DNA of 64,000 bases from Amyelois transitella (Eukaryota; Arthropoda; Insecta; Lepidoptera; Pyralidae): contig NC_083506.1 of the NCBI RefSeq assembly GCF_032362555.1, positions 791,501 through 855,500 on the forward strand. The letters are read 5' to 3'. The notes beneath the pieces are model-generated. The model was not told the origin of the DNA and ran no database searches. It saw nothing but the letters and a program-made list of their open reading frames with translations. Below are positions 1-10,690 of this stretch, piece by piece; the stretch's first letter is position 1; each line of letters begins with the position of its first letter. The position numbers and the translations under genes were made by a program.

Positions 1-299
1 ATATGATTCTCATTAATTAATAACAATGGCCTATTCATTTTTCTTACCTATAAACACATAATTTTCTTCAATGCAATAAACTAAACATTCATATATTTCT
101 CGCTTGGCTGCGCCGCCCGGATGTGCTTGCAAGATTTCCGTAGTTATTTAAATAAAAGCCTGCATTTATATTTATAAAGTGAGAGTTAAATTAAATATGT
201 ACAAAGAACAATAATATTATTAAGTAATGCATTATTCAGAAGACGTTGCAATCATGAGTTTAATAATTTAATTATTAATAATTACTTTCTAATCTTGTA

Positions 300-470
300 C
301 ATAAAATTTTTCTTGTCACAATGTTCGTTCTCGTACTCTTCCGAAACGGCTTGACCGATTCTCATGAAATTTTGTGAGCATATTGAGTAGGTCTGAGAAT
401 CGGCCAACATTTATTTTTCCTACCCCTTAATGGTAAGGGTTGTTTGTCAGTTGTTTTTTTTTAACTAAAA
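300..470. repeat. Degenerate interspersed repeat fragment
   Basis: Contains the phrase 'accgattctcatgaaattttg', typical of short non-autonomous repeats in insect genomes, followed by a short T run. I see no coding potential. The family assignment is from general resemblance only. The flanking stretches 1-299 and 471-859 are AT-rich and hold nothing I recognise. Confidence 0.3.
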
Positions 471-859
471 ATTACTTAAAAATTATTTATATGACAAAAC
501 AACGTTTGACGTGACAGCTAGTAAGTATAATTATAAAAAAATTATGTTATAATGTTGGATTAAATCTGTCTTATAACTGTGTTGGTACTCTTAGTAACCT
601 CAGTATTAGAATAAGTGAAAGCAGAGAGTGCAGTGAGTACGTTAGTTTATTTTATTTAGATAAAATCTTAGATACACATAAGACATGACAGAGCAGATGA
701 CAGAAGAGAATAAAAAGTAGTTCTTATTTTTAATCTACTTGACACAATATACAATGGCCAGGGTGTTCGTTATTGATATTGAAACCATGAAGGTTTAACA
801 CTCAGCAACTATAACTTTTGTTATTGTTTCCTCAGTTTTGTTTTTGTTATTGTTTTTTT

Positions 860-978
860 CCGTGTGGTTTTTGGCACAATATAATATAATCACTCTATAT
901 CTTTCCCATGGATGTCGTTAAAGGCGACTAAGGGATAGACTCATATAATTGGGATTCCTCTTGTGGACTAGTAACTAA
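860..978 (+). repeat. Family A repeat, head part
   Basis: Matches the 5' half of the 0.27-kb family A repeat ('cccatggatgtcgttaaagg', 'gactaagggatag'). It is joined directly to an oppositely oriented copy, giving a head-to-head inverted pair. Confidence 0.75.
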
Positions 979-1152
979 GTATATCCTTTGCGGGGTAAAC
1001 AGAGCCAACAGTCTTAAAAACGCTGACAGGCCACGTTCAGCTGTATGTTTTTTATTATGGAATTGAGAAGAATCCCAAGTTTATTAGTCTATCCCTTAGT
1101 CGCCTTTTACAACATCCACGCCAAAGAGATGGCGTGGTCTTATTCTTATTTA
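979..1152 (-). repeat. Family A repeat, minus copy
   Basis: Reads in reverse orientation ('cggggtaaacagagccaaca', 'cccttagtcgccttttac'). Its (CATA)n tail is missing because it is fused to the preceding plus copy. Confidence 0.75.
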
Positions 1153-1330
1153 CGAATTGCACCAACGGCGCATTTTCTATTTTTAAATTTACAAAATCAG
1201 TAAATTACACAGGTATTTTGCTCAAATCTTAAGGAATTAATTAGTTTGTTTTGCATAAAAGGTGACCGTCTGACCGTCCTTTTGACCCAAGTTTCAAATG
1301 ATAACTTGCGGTATAAAAACTTTGAATACA

Positions 1331-1370
1331 TAAACATATAATCACGTCAATATCCCTTGCGGGATACACT
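1331..1370 (-). repeat. Family A repeat, left piece interrupted by the errantivirus
   Basis: 'atcacgtcaatatcccttgc' is the 3' end of a minus-strand family A copy. It stops exactly at the errantivirus LTR and resumes at 8949 with 'gagccaacag', so the virus inserted into this repeat. Confidence 0.8.
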
Positions 1371-1653
1371 TGTTACGGGATTGTCCTATAGGAAGACCGC
1401 TGACCTGTCACATCATTGCACACGGCACCGATGCAATGAATTGCGCAAGTGAAGTAAAGTGCCGACGCAGCAGCACGTGCAAGCCTCGACGCCCGCCCGG
1501 AGACCGGACGCCTCGGCCACTTGGGCTTCACACTTCGACCCATGCACTTACTTGTAATTAGTCGTAATTATAACTTGTAATTTCATTCTTTTAATAAATT
1601 AGTATTTTAAATTTTGGTTTTTTTTGAGACCTCCGACTCGCTGGACCATAATT
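1371..1653 (+). repeat. 5' LTR of the errantivirus
   Basis: Starts TGTTACGGG and ends CCATAATT. It is shared base for base, as far as I can read, with 8666-8948, including an 8-T run. An AATAAA polyadenylation-like signal lies at 1593-1598. A 63-residue ORF inside it is repeated in the other LTR and is not a gene. Confidence 0.95.
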
Positions 1654-1670
1654 GGCGCAGTCTTGGTAGT
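1653..1670 (+). other. tRNA primer-binding site
   Basis: 'TGGCGCAGTC' begins on the last base of the LTR. In errantiviruses and 17.6/297-type elements this sequence pairs with the 3' end of tRNA-Ser, so a tRNA-Ser primer is likely. The exact isoacceptor is not established here. Confidence 0.75.
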
Positions 1671-2047
1671 AGGCTCGAGCTAGGCGTGCGCGATCGCGAT
1701 CAAGATTTCCGCTGGAATTCAGCCCGAGTCCCGCGTGACTAGCTGGTTCTCGAACCTTCGTCGAGCTGACCTACTCATCTCTACTCGTCGAGCTGAGGGC
1801 GGAGGAGATATCCGATCTTCGATATCACTCAAGAAGGACCAGGTATCGAGACATGATACTGTAAGTACGCTACAATTTATTCGTGGTGTTGCTTTCCCTA
1901 TTTCCTAATTTCCTAGTGTAGTAAACTTCAAAAATTTTTCACCCTCGTAAATTACCTCATAGCTCTGCATCCAGGCAGGCTAGAGACACTTTTATTGATA
2001 GTAATAGAGATTTAGATTCATTAGATTTAGATAGTAATAGCGTAGAA
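1654..2047 (+). promoter_or_regulatory. Errantivirus leader with probable env splice donor at 1861
   Basis: A strong donor, ACT|GTAAGT, begins at 1861. It follows an ATG at 1853 by only a few bases. Errantivirus env is translated from a spliced mRNA, and the env frame here has no usable ATG of its own near its start. A leader exon ending at 1860 is therefore a good candidate to supply the start codon, joined to an acceptor at 6935-6936. This is inferred and has not been tested. Confidence 0.6.
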
Positions 2048-3361
2048 ATGGCTCAGCAGCAAATACCATTAGGACAGCCGTCCACTGGGCATGTTGAACC
2101 TGACACTATAATTAAGGCCCTTCGATTGGCGCCTGACTTTGATGGCAATCCTCATACACTGCCTCGCTTTATACAATTATGCGATCAGATTGTAGGAGCC
2201 TATTGGACGGAGGATAACCACCTCACCAATCTGTTCTTGATTAACGGCATACTAAACAAGATAAAGGGCAATGCCGCATTGACTATAAATGCGAATGGTA
2301 TTCCATCCGATTGGTTAGGTATCAGAAACCATCTTATTAATAATTTCAGTGACCAAAGAGATGAGACCACTTTGTATAACGATCTAGCTATGCAAGTTCA
2401 AGGTAATAGCTCTCCTCAAGAGTTCTACGATAGGTGTCAGACATTGTTTAGCACTATAATGACGTTTGTAACCTTACACGAAAGCATCCCCACGACCGTA
2501 ACTGCTAAGAGAGACCTGTATAAAAAATTGACAATGCAGGCTTTTGTTCGCGGACTCAAAGAACCTTTGGGATCTCGTATAAGGTGCATGCGTCCAGAGA
2601 GCATGGAGAAAGCATTGGAGTTTGTTCAGGAGGAGTTAAATACTATGTATTTACAGCAACGTAATGAAGGACTCCCTAAAAACTTACAAGGGTCATCCGC
2701 CTCTAAACCTGTACAGACACCAACGCCATCGCCACAAACTCAACTACCTCAAATACCTAAACCTTTCACCTTTGGTCCTATGACACAATTTCCACCTCGT
2801 CAGAATTTTAATAATTATCAACCTAAACCTAATGCACAATTCCAACTCAATCAAACTACACCTCGCATGCCTACACGCACCCAACAGATGTTCGCAGCAC
2901 CACCTCGAAATTATAATGCCAATAGTAATATGTTCAGATTACCAAATCGAAATTTTAATAATAATGCCGGTCCTCGCCCTATGAGCGGCGTTAATCATTT
3001 TACACCAAGAGTTTTACCACCTAGTGGCCATGACTGGACCAAACATGGCAATCCGCCTCCCACAAATTATTTCAAATCTCGAGATGTGAATCTGAACGAG
3101 TGTTATGCTTATGATTCTGATTATAATTACTACCCCGTGTATTACGAACCAGACTATAGTGACTATAATAACTATAACTACGTTGAACCTATTGACTACG
3201 ACAGGACTAACTATAATGTTTTTGACGAAAACCTGTATACTGGACAAGGACCGAGTATATCGGAAGTGACTTATAATGGACAGACAGATAACCTTCCCCA
3301 GCCATCGTCTAGCCAAGCTGAGGATTTTCAGATAGCCAGCCTTACAAAAAAGTTAAAATAG
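2048..3361 (+). CDS. gag: Errantivirus Gag polyprotein
   Basis: A 437-residue protein starting at an ATG in good context ('gtagaaATGgct'). By position and by family it is the capsid precursor that packages the element RNA into cytoplasmic particles. The first ~215 residues are mixed and helical-looking, as in gypsy-group capsids. A Pro/Gln-rich linker follows at about 220-245, and the last third is rich in Asn, Tyr and Pro (for example YDSDYNYYPVYYEPDYSDYN near 355-375). There is no CCHC zinc knuckle, which is usual for errantiviruses, so RNA binding is presumably done by Arg/Asn-rich segments. The frame ends at TAG 3359-3361, seven bases after a slippery heptamer that feeds pol. Confidence 0.9.
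   Translation: MAQQQIPLGQPSTGHVEPDTIIKALRLAPDFDGNPHTLPRFIQLCDQIVGAYWTEDNHLTNLFLINGILNKIKGNAALTINANGIPSDWLGIRNHLINNFSDQRDETTLYNDLAMQVQGNSSPQEFYDRCQTLFSTIMTFVTLHESIPTTVTAKRDLYKKLTMQAFVRGLKEPLGSRIRCMRPESMEKALEFVQEELNTMYLQQRNEGLPKNLQGSSASKPVQTPTPSPQTQLPQIPKPFTFGPMTQFPPRQNFNNYQPKPNAQFQLNQTTPRMPTRTQQMFAAPPRNYNANSNMFRLPNRNFNNNAGPRPMSGVNHFTPRVLPPSGHDWTKHGNPPPTNYFKSRDVNLNECYAYDSDYNYYPVYYEPDYSDYNNYNYVEPIDYDRTNYNVFDENLYTGQGPSISEVTYNGQTDNLPQPSSSQAEDFQIASLTKKLK
3346..3352 (+). promoter_or_regulatory. -1 ribosomal frameshift site (A AAA AAG) between gag and pol
   Basis: The heptamer A AAA AAG is in the correct phase of gag (codons ACA AAA AAG). After a -1 slip the new frame is open and runs without a stop into the protease. 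The gag stop lies seven bases downstream. A stimulatory RNA structure is expected but I did not fold the sequence. Confidence 0.85.
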
Positions 3362-6300
3362 AAGTTAATCTGCAAACACAACGACAGTTACCCTATGTGC
3401 AGATAACTGATCCCCCTCTTAAACTTCTATTGGACACTGGCGCAAACCAATCTTTCCTTAGTCCCATTGCAGCAAAGAAATACTACCCTCATGTGCAATT
3501 GAATTATGACCCCTTTCAAATAACTAATATACACGGTACTTCTAAAAGTGATCATTCTATAACTTTACCGTGTTTCCAAGAATTCAATTGTGATAATGAC
3601 ATTACATTATTCCTTTATGACTTTCACGAGTTCTTTGATGGATTAATAGGGTTAGATTTGCTCACCCAATGGGAAGCCAAACTTGATCTTAAAGACTTAA
3701 TAATAGTAACTAGCAACGCGTCCAACCCTATCAAAATGTATAACTCGCGCAACGTTAACCTCTACGAGGATATCATACCAGCTAAATCTTCTAAGTTACT
3801 TAGACTTCCTATCAATGTAGGGGACGGTGATGCTTATATACCGGAACAAGTATTGTGTAACTGCCTAATTCATGAATGTATAACCTCAGTTAAGAACAAT
3901 CGCGGTGTGATAGAAATTGAAAACCCATCCGATCACGATGTTATATTATCTTTGGATAGACCCGCGAATGCCGAACTGTTCAATGTCGATAGTGCTAGCA
4001 TAGATCAGCAGCCCATGTCTAAGCGAACCCAAGAGGTTCTGTCGCGTCTACGTACAGACCACCTCAACGCAGAAGAGAAAGCCAACCTACTACAGCTTTG
4101 CTCACAATACTCAGATATATTTTATATTGATGGTGAAGCCTTGACATTCACCAACCAAGTTAAACATTCTATTAAAACCACGGATGAGGTACCGATCTAC
4201 ACTAAAAGCCACAGGTATCCCTTTATACACAGACAAGAAGTCCGTGATCAAATTCAAAAAATGTTAGATCAGGGAATAATAAGGCCCTCGGAGTCTGCAT
4301 GGAGCTCCCCCATCTGGGTAGTTCCCAAGAAATTAGATGCATCCGGCAAACAAAAATGGCGTTTAGTTGTCGATTTTCGTAAACTAAACGAAAAGACTAT
4401 TGACGACAAGTACCCTATACCGAACATCAATGACGTACTTGACAAGCTAGGAAAGTGTCAATACTTCACTACACTTGATTTGGCGTCCGGATTTTATCAA
4501 TGCGAAATGAATCCACAAGATATACCTAAAACAGCCTTCAATGTAGAGCACGGGCACTTTGAATTCCTTCGGATGCCGATGGGATTAAAAAATGCGCCAT
4601 CAACCTTTCAAAGAGTGATGGACAATGTCCTTAGAGGCCTTCAAAATGAAATATGCCTGGTATACTTGGACGACATAATAGTCTTTAGTACTTCTCTCCA
4701 AGAGCACATCCTTAACCTTGAAAAGGTTTTTCAGAGACTCAGGGAATCTAACTTCAAAGTACAAATGGACAAGTCAGAGTTCCTCAAGCTTGAGACTGCC
4801 TATTTAGGTCACGTCATAACTCGTGACGGTATCAAGCCAAATCCCGATAAAATATCCGCAATAGTTAAATATCCAATCCCCAAAACCAGTAAGGAAATCA
4901 AACAATTTTTAGGCCTCCTCGGTTACTACCGAAAATTCATACCAGATTTTGCCCGTATAACCAAGCCAATGACCCACTGTCTTAAGAAAGGTCAGAGAAT
5001 ATCAATTGATAATCCGGCTTACGTTAAGTGTTTTGAGACATGTAAAAGCTTACTAACAAATGACCCCATACTTAAATACCCTGACTTTGAAAAAGAATTC
5101 ATACTGACTACAGACGCAAGTAACTTCGCAATCGGAGCCATATTATCTCAAGGGCCCATAGGTTCCGACAAACCTATATCCTACGCGTCTCGTACTCTTA
5201 ATACCAGTGAGACCAACTATAGCACAATAGAGAAAGAGCTATTAGCCATAGTTTGGGCCACCAAGTATTTCAGGCCATACTTGTTTGGTAGAAAATTTAA
5301 GGTGTTAACAGATCATAAACCACTCCAGTGGCTAATGAGTCTGCGTGAACCCAATTCTCGGCTTACAAGATGGAAACTGAAATTAAGCGAGTACGATTTC
5401 AGTGTCATATACAAAAAAGGCAAAAGCAATACGAACGCCGACGCACTGTCTAGGGTAGAAATTCACAATGAAGAATTAGACCAATTGTTAGACGACCTAC
5501 AGTCCATAATAGGTAATCCATCAGAAAAACCACAGACATTACAGGGTTCCACAACAGCCACGGTACATACCAGTGAGGAGAACCCGATATTAGAAGTCCC
5601 CATTACCGATGAACCCCTTAATAAATTTCACCGACAGCTCGTCATAACTATCGTAGGTGACGTAAAAAAGCGACCTGTCGTAACTAAACCATTTGATACA
5701 CATACCCGAGTTTCAGTACAGATTTCGGAATCAAATTTAGAACAAGAAGTTATTAATACAGTCAAAGAATATGTAAATCCTAAAGTTAAGACTGGTATGT
5801 TGTTAAACCCCCCACTTGCGATGTATTCAATCATACCTATCATTCAAAATAATTTCAAAAATTCAGCTATGAACCTTGTACTTTGTAAAAGTGAAATAGA
5901 GAATGTCAAACAGTACTTGAGGCAACAAGAAATAATCAGCAACTATCACAATGGCAAAACTAACCATCGTGGTATAAATGAATGTTTCTTGTCCCTTTCT
6001 CATCGCTACTTTTGGCCCAAGATGAAAGAACACATCGCAAAATTTATAGGAGAATGTACCATATGCGGGCAGGCTAAATATGACAGAAACCCCGTTAAGC
6101 CACAATTTAATCTTGTCCCACCTGTGTCTAAGCCCTTCGAAGTAGTCCATATGGATCTTTTCACTGCCCAAAACGAGAAATATCTAACTTTCATTGACGT
6201 TTTCTCGAAATATGCACAGGCATACATCCTTAGGGATGGTACAGCACTCAGCATCCTACAAGGGCTCCTAACATTCTGTACCCATCATGGACTTCCCTTA

Positions 6301-6984
6301 ACAATAGTCACCGACCAGGGACCAGAGTTTAATAACCAAATGTTTTCAGAGTTCGTAAGATTACATAAAATAACACACCACAAGACCTTGGCCCATACAC
6401 CTAGTGATAATGGCAACATAGAACGATTCCATTCTACCCTTCTTGAACATCTCCGTATTCTTAGTATCCAACAAAAAACAGAGCCCATTGTTAATCTAAT
6501 GCCTTATGCTCTCATAGCTTACAATAGTTCCGTACATAGTTTTACTAAGTGTAGACCATATGATCTAATAAATGGCCACTTTAACCCCCGAGATCCCATA
6601 GACATAGATGTTACTGGACACTTAATGCAACAGTACCTACAAACACACAAAGACCGAATGAAGACAGTGTACGAACTAATACATGACTCTACCACCGTTG
6701 AACGTGAGGCTATTATAGAGAACCGAAATAAAAATCGCGAGCCGGAAATAGAATACCAACCCCAACAACAAGTTTTTATAACCAACCCTTCAGCCAGTAG
6801 GCAAAAGATAGCCCCAAGATATACCCAAGATACTGTATTGGCGGATTTGCCGATCCATATCTATACTTCTAAAAAGCGCGGCCCAATTGCAAAAGTTAGA
6901 CTGAAAAGAATTCCCAAGTCAGCAAAATTGTTGCAGGTTACTTCTAACTCTGACCGTGACACGAGCGCAAGAAGTTCAAGTTGA
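3353..6984 (+). CDS. pol: Errantivirus Pol polyprotein (protease, RT, RNase H, integrase)
   Basis: About 1,210 residues, entered by frameshift from gag rather than from its own start codon; numbering here is from the GTG at 3397. The aspartic protease has LLLDTGANQSFLSP at about 10-23. The reverse transcriptase core spans about 270-470, with the catalytic YLDDIIVFS near 422. RNase H follows at about 560-690 (TTDASNFAIGAIL, then ELLAIVWA and TDHKPLQWL). The integrase begins near 850 with an HHCC zinc finger (H..H..CTIC) and has the DDE core: D in HMDLF near 918, D in VTDQGPEF near 972, E in NIERFHS near 1008. All catalytic residues I can check are present. The last ~30 bases overlap env. Confidence 0.93.
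6935..6936 (+). promoter_or_regulatory. Probable env splice acceptor
   Basis: 'attgttgcAG' precedes the open env frame. Joining the donor at 1861 to this site keeps the env frame and would place the leader ATG just ahead of a short, strongly hydrophobic run coded at 6937-6955. That is what an envelope signal peptide should look like. This is inferred from frame and composition. Confidence 0.55.
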
Positions 6985-8644
6985 CAGCCTGGAAGACGGA
7001 CCTGGACTTTTGCCCTTCAAATTGGGACCTACTAGACTAGTAACACATGACCACTCCTTCCTACAATACATTGAGCTTAGTAGCATTGAGAAACATATTG
7101 AACTTGTTAAACACCAAATCGTAGAACTAAAAGTTAGATTACCTAATGATACTTATCAAATATTTGAACACCAGGTAGATTACTTAAGTAACAAATTAAA
7201 TAAAACAACATACGAACTGGACAGTCTAGAACCCCATCGTTTACGAAGAGGTCTCGTAGATGGTCTAGGGTCTATGATAAAAAGTATAACAGGAAATTTA
7301 GATTATACAGACGCTATAAACTATAATAAGGCCATTGAATCTCTTGAAACCAATCAAAAGAAATTAGCTAGTAACTATAATACCCACGTTAGCTTAAATA
7401 AGGAGTGGATGGCTCATCATGCGAGTGTATTAGTTAGTCTAGTAGAAAATCAAAAGAAACTTAACCATACATTGAATATTCTTCTAGACGACGAGATCCA
7501 TAAGAATAGCAATCTGATAAAATACGCTAAGTTAGCTCAGTTCTTATCGATCGTCACCAATAATATAGATGAACTCTCAAACGAATTACGCAGAATAGAA
7601 GATATATTGGCGTTCACTCGTACATCAAGTGTCCATCACTCGATGTTAAGAGTCGACATTTTAAGTAAGATTATTAGAAAACTTAAGGAATTATATAATA
7701 ACGAACAATTATTAGATATAGATTTAAGAGACTATTATAATATCATACAGGCAGGTTCATATTATATGAATAGACAAATAGTTATAGTTTTCAAGTTTCC
7801 AATACTTTCAACAGAAACCTATGATCTTTATAAATTACCTATAGTACCCAACCAATATAACCAAATCCTAATACCCCCTCATCCTTTACTAGCAACCAAC
7901 GGTAAAGAGTACATGTACATAGAGGCAGAATGCCCGAAGATACAATCTCGATACCTATGTCAACCAACAACTTACCAGCAAATTAGATCGGATTCTGACT
8001 GTATCCAGACACTCATCTTCAGACAGGCCATCGACGACTCCTGCCAGCAGATCACCGTCAATCTTACAAGAGAGACGCTAGAAAAGTTGGATGACAGACA
8101 TTACATCCTAACTCTTCCACGGCCAACCAAAGTACGATTTACATGTGAGCGAGATGAATACCGAATTCTGCATCGTAGCCATCTCATTACTATTCCACGT
8201 CGGTGTTCAGTTCAAACAGATGACTTCACCATCTACAACTCTCAAGATCGCGTCGAAGGACAACCCGTCAAGATATTCAACATCCCCGATAACCCGGACC
8301 TACACATCTCATCGCAGCCAGCGATAACTCTTAATTCTATCGACCTGAAGATGCTTCGGAACATTCAAGATAGAGTTTTATCCCAGAAACCCATGGAAAT
8401 GGACGAAGTGAATACAGCATCCCTATACCACACTACAGTACCATTATATGTATTGCTGAGCATCACTGCAGTCGCAGCTACGGTTATATTAAGCCGCAAA
8501 TATATGAACCGAAGACAGAATCCTGGAACCACAGACGATATCCCGAAGACTGAAGAAACTTCCAGATCCACAACTATATACAGCATCCCAAGCCCTGCAA
8601 ACAGAATATCGAACGCAACATTTTCGTTAAAGAACCTAAAATAG
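6937..8644 (+). CDS. env: Errantivirus envelope (fusion) protein
   Basis: The open frame gives about 562 residues from the GTG at 6956 and continues upstream to the acceptor at 6936. It is a class I-like fusion protein of the errantivirus Env/baculovirus F family, expected to sit in the plasma membrane and allow cell-to-cell or extracellular spread. A furin-type site RLRR lies at about 95-98. Immediately after it is the family fusion-peptide pattern GLVDGLGS..K.I.GNLD. Heptad-like helical sequence follows to about 230, then Cys-containing ectodomain, and a C-terminal membrane anchor (LYVLLSITAVAATVILS, about 495-512) with a short basic/Ser-rich tail. No stop interrupts it. There is no ATG before the fusion peptide, so a spliced leader is needed. 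Confidence 0.9.
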
Positions 8645-8654
8645 TTGCGTTTCT

Positions 8655-8665
8655 AAGGGTGGAGG
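8655..8665 (+). other. Polypurine tract of the errantivirus
   Basis: AAGGGTGGAGG lies immediately before the 3' LTR, the standard site for plus-strand DNA priming. Confidence 0.85.
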
Positions 8666-8948
8666 TGTTACGGGATTGTCCTATAGGAAGACCGCTGACC
8701 TGTCACATCATTGCACACGGCACCGATGCAATGAATTGCGCAAGTGAAGTAAAGTGCCGACGCAGCAGCACGTGCAAGCCTCGACGCCCGCCCGGAGACC
8801 GGACGCCTCGGCCACTTGGGCTTCACACTTCGACCCATGCACTTACTTGTAATTAGTCGTAATTATAACTTGTAATTTCATTCTTTTAATAAATTAGTAT
8901 TTTAAATTTTGGTTTTTTTTGAGACCTCCGACTCGCTGGACCATAATT
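8666..8948 (+). repeat. 3' LTR of the errantivirus
   Basis: Same length (283 bp) and, as far as I can read, same sequence as 1371-1653. The sequence after it is the continuation of the interrupted family A repeat. Confidence 0.95.
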
Positions 8949-9044
8949 GAGCCAACAGTTTTGAAAACACTGACAGGCCACGTTTAGCTGTCCCAAATTT
9001 ATAAGGCTATCCTTTAGTTGCCTTTTACTACATTCATGGATGGA
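8949..9044 (-). repeat. Family A repeat, right piece interrupted by the errantivirus
   Basis: 'gagccaacagttttgaaaac' through 'gccttttactacattcatgg' continues the repeat begun at 1331. Confidence 0.8.
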
Positions 9045-9531
9045 GTTCTAATCTTAACCGGAAAATATCGAAAACAACACTTAATTAATTAATTCGTTTA
9101 ATTAAAAAAAAAACAAATATAATTAATAATGCCTCAAATATAAGACACAATCTCCAAGAATTTTATGTTCCACTTACCATCAGAATCCATCGTTTACAGT
9201 TCAGTGTGACCTTGAAGAAGACACGTTTTACTTGACACATCCAATAATATGAACCACAGATTAAATCACACGTTGCCATTGTAAAATTAACCGTATTGCA
9301 ACTGAATAACGGTGGTAATGTTTGTCTTTGATTTATGCTATTTTCGTTCTCAATTGTACTATACTTAAGTATAGGACATACGCGGTCATAAATTAACATA
9401 TCTATACAATTAATAAATAATGCTTATGTTGAGGAAAATATGTGGTTTTATGGTTGTTTTCGATGTAAAAATGGCTTGTGAATACTTTGTATATTTTTAC
9501 ACATCCCAACTAATATTAATTATTTATCTAA
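9045..9531. other. AT-rich stretch, nothing recognised
   Basis: I see no exon, repeat family or RNA gene. Short ORFs here have no coding character. Confidence 0.4.
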
Positions 9532-9715
9532 TTAAGGACGTCCTGGCAAAGGGTCAGGTCAAGAGTACCCGAAGCCGCCGAGCTTGCATGAAGAGAGTTA
9601 TGATTGTGGATGAAGCGAAGGAAGTATGCAGATATCGTGGCAAATGAAAAGATGTAGTCTTTGCCTACCCCTCCGGGAAAGAGGCGTGATTTTTATGTAT
9701 GTATGTATGTACGAG
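9532..9715 (+). mobile_element. 5'-truncated RTE copy (3' end only)
   Basis: Matches the last ~180 bp of the full RTE at 44608-48029: 'aaggacgtcctggcaaaggg' through 'gggaaagaggcgtgat' and a (TATG)n tail. An in-frame stop after RYRGK marks decay. Confidence 0.9.
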
Positions 9716-9978
9716 TATAACTAATATTAATTAATGCGAAAGAGAGTTTATTACTTTGTTCTTTGTTTCTCACGCGTTATTTACTAAACCAATCTTCTTA
9801 AAATATGCGTTTATATAATTAAGAATCTTTTCACCCTGGAAAAAATTAAAGTTTCCATGGGATTTGCGAAAAACCTGTATTCTTTTGTCGGTGGCGCTTA
9901 ATTCGCGCGTGTTGGTGTAGGTATCTAGTATATTTTACGTAAATACCTAACATGAAAGGAAAATATTAAATATTATAT

Positions 9979-10137
9979 TAGGAGGAAGGCTTTAGGCTAT
10001 TTAACATCACGCTGCCACTATAAGGAGCGAAGAAATAATGGAAAATGTGAAAAAAACGGAGAAAATTATTCATCTTTGAGTGCTGCTATGAAGCCCAAAT
10101 AACTATTCCACGCGGACGAAGTTGCGGGCACAGGTAG
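9979..10137 (+). mobile_element. Helitron-like repeat (family C), 5'-truncated
   Basis: Contains 'gaggaaggctttaggctat' and ends 'cgcggacgaagttgcgggca'. This is the terminal half of the family defined by the copies at 28370 and 50341. Confidence 0.75.
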
Positions 10138-10322
10138 TATATATATATATAATCAGCAAAGTGATGTCGTGGCGTGCCGTCAATAGCTGTTTAATTATAC
10201 AAAACTTTTTGTACAGTCCCAACTCAGTACGTGTTGATTTCATTGTTTGTTTTTCGGTAAATTACGTAATCAGGGAAATATTTTTGCCCTTAACTAACCT
10301 TAAGTAACTCTGTATTTGCATA

Positions 10323-10570
10323 CTAGCTGTCCCCGCGACTTCGTCCGCGTGGAATAGTTATTCTGGGCATCATTGAAGCCCTCAAGGATGAATAATTTAC
10401 CCCGTTTTTTTTTCACATTTTCCATTATTTCTTTGCTCTTCATAGTTGCAGCGTGATGTTATACTAAAGCCTTCCTCGATAAATAGTATATTCAACAAAA
10501 AAAAATAATTTTGCAATTGCATGCAAAACGAACAAACTCTTCAGCTTTATAATATTAGTATTGATATAGA
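10323..10570 (-). mobile_element. Helitron-like repeat (family C), near full length
   Basis: On the minus strand it runs from TCTATATC to a GC-rich subterminal segment and CTAG, flanked by A and T as for Helitrons. The flank beyond its TC end is shared with the copy at 28370, so the true 5' end may be ~25 bp further out. Confidence 0.65.
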
Positions 10571-10599
10571 TAAAGCCATAACATTTCACTTTAAATATA

Positions 10600-10690
10600 A
10601 ATATATAATATGAAGAAGACTACATCTAACCGCTTACCACGATCCCTGCATACTTATGCTTCATTCATATTATTAGCTCTCTTAATGTAG
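10600..10690 (-). mobile_element. Decayed RTE 3' fragment
   Basis: 'gactacatctaaccgcttaccacgatccctgcatact' type sequence resembles the minus-strand 3' end of the RTE (compare 16621 and 54112). It is weak and short. Confidence 0.4.

Larger units (their letters stand above)
1371..8948 (+). mobile_element. Complete TED/gypsy-like errantivirus (LTR retrotransposon with env)
   Basis: This is a 7.6-kb Ty3/gypsy-group element bounded by two 283-bp LTRs that I find identical. In order it holds LTR, primer-binding site, leader with splice donor, gag, pol (protease, reverse transcriptase, RNase H, integrase), env, polypurine tract and LTR. Gag and pol are joined by a -1 slippery site. The env frame overlaps the end of pol and carries the fusion-protein signature shared by errantivirus envelopes and baculovirus F proteins. 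No stop or frameshift interrupts any ORF, and identical LTRs imply a recent insertion. A 4-bp target duplication, expected for this group, is not visible ('cact' on the left, 'gagc' on the right). Assignment to the TED/gypsy errantivirus group is from domain order and the env motif. Confidence 0.95.

Noticed and set aside
1370..1561. 63-residue ORF, repeated at 8659-8856
   Set aside because: It lies wholly inside the LTR and is duplicated only because the LTR is.
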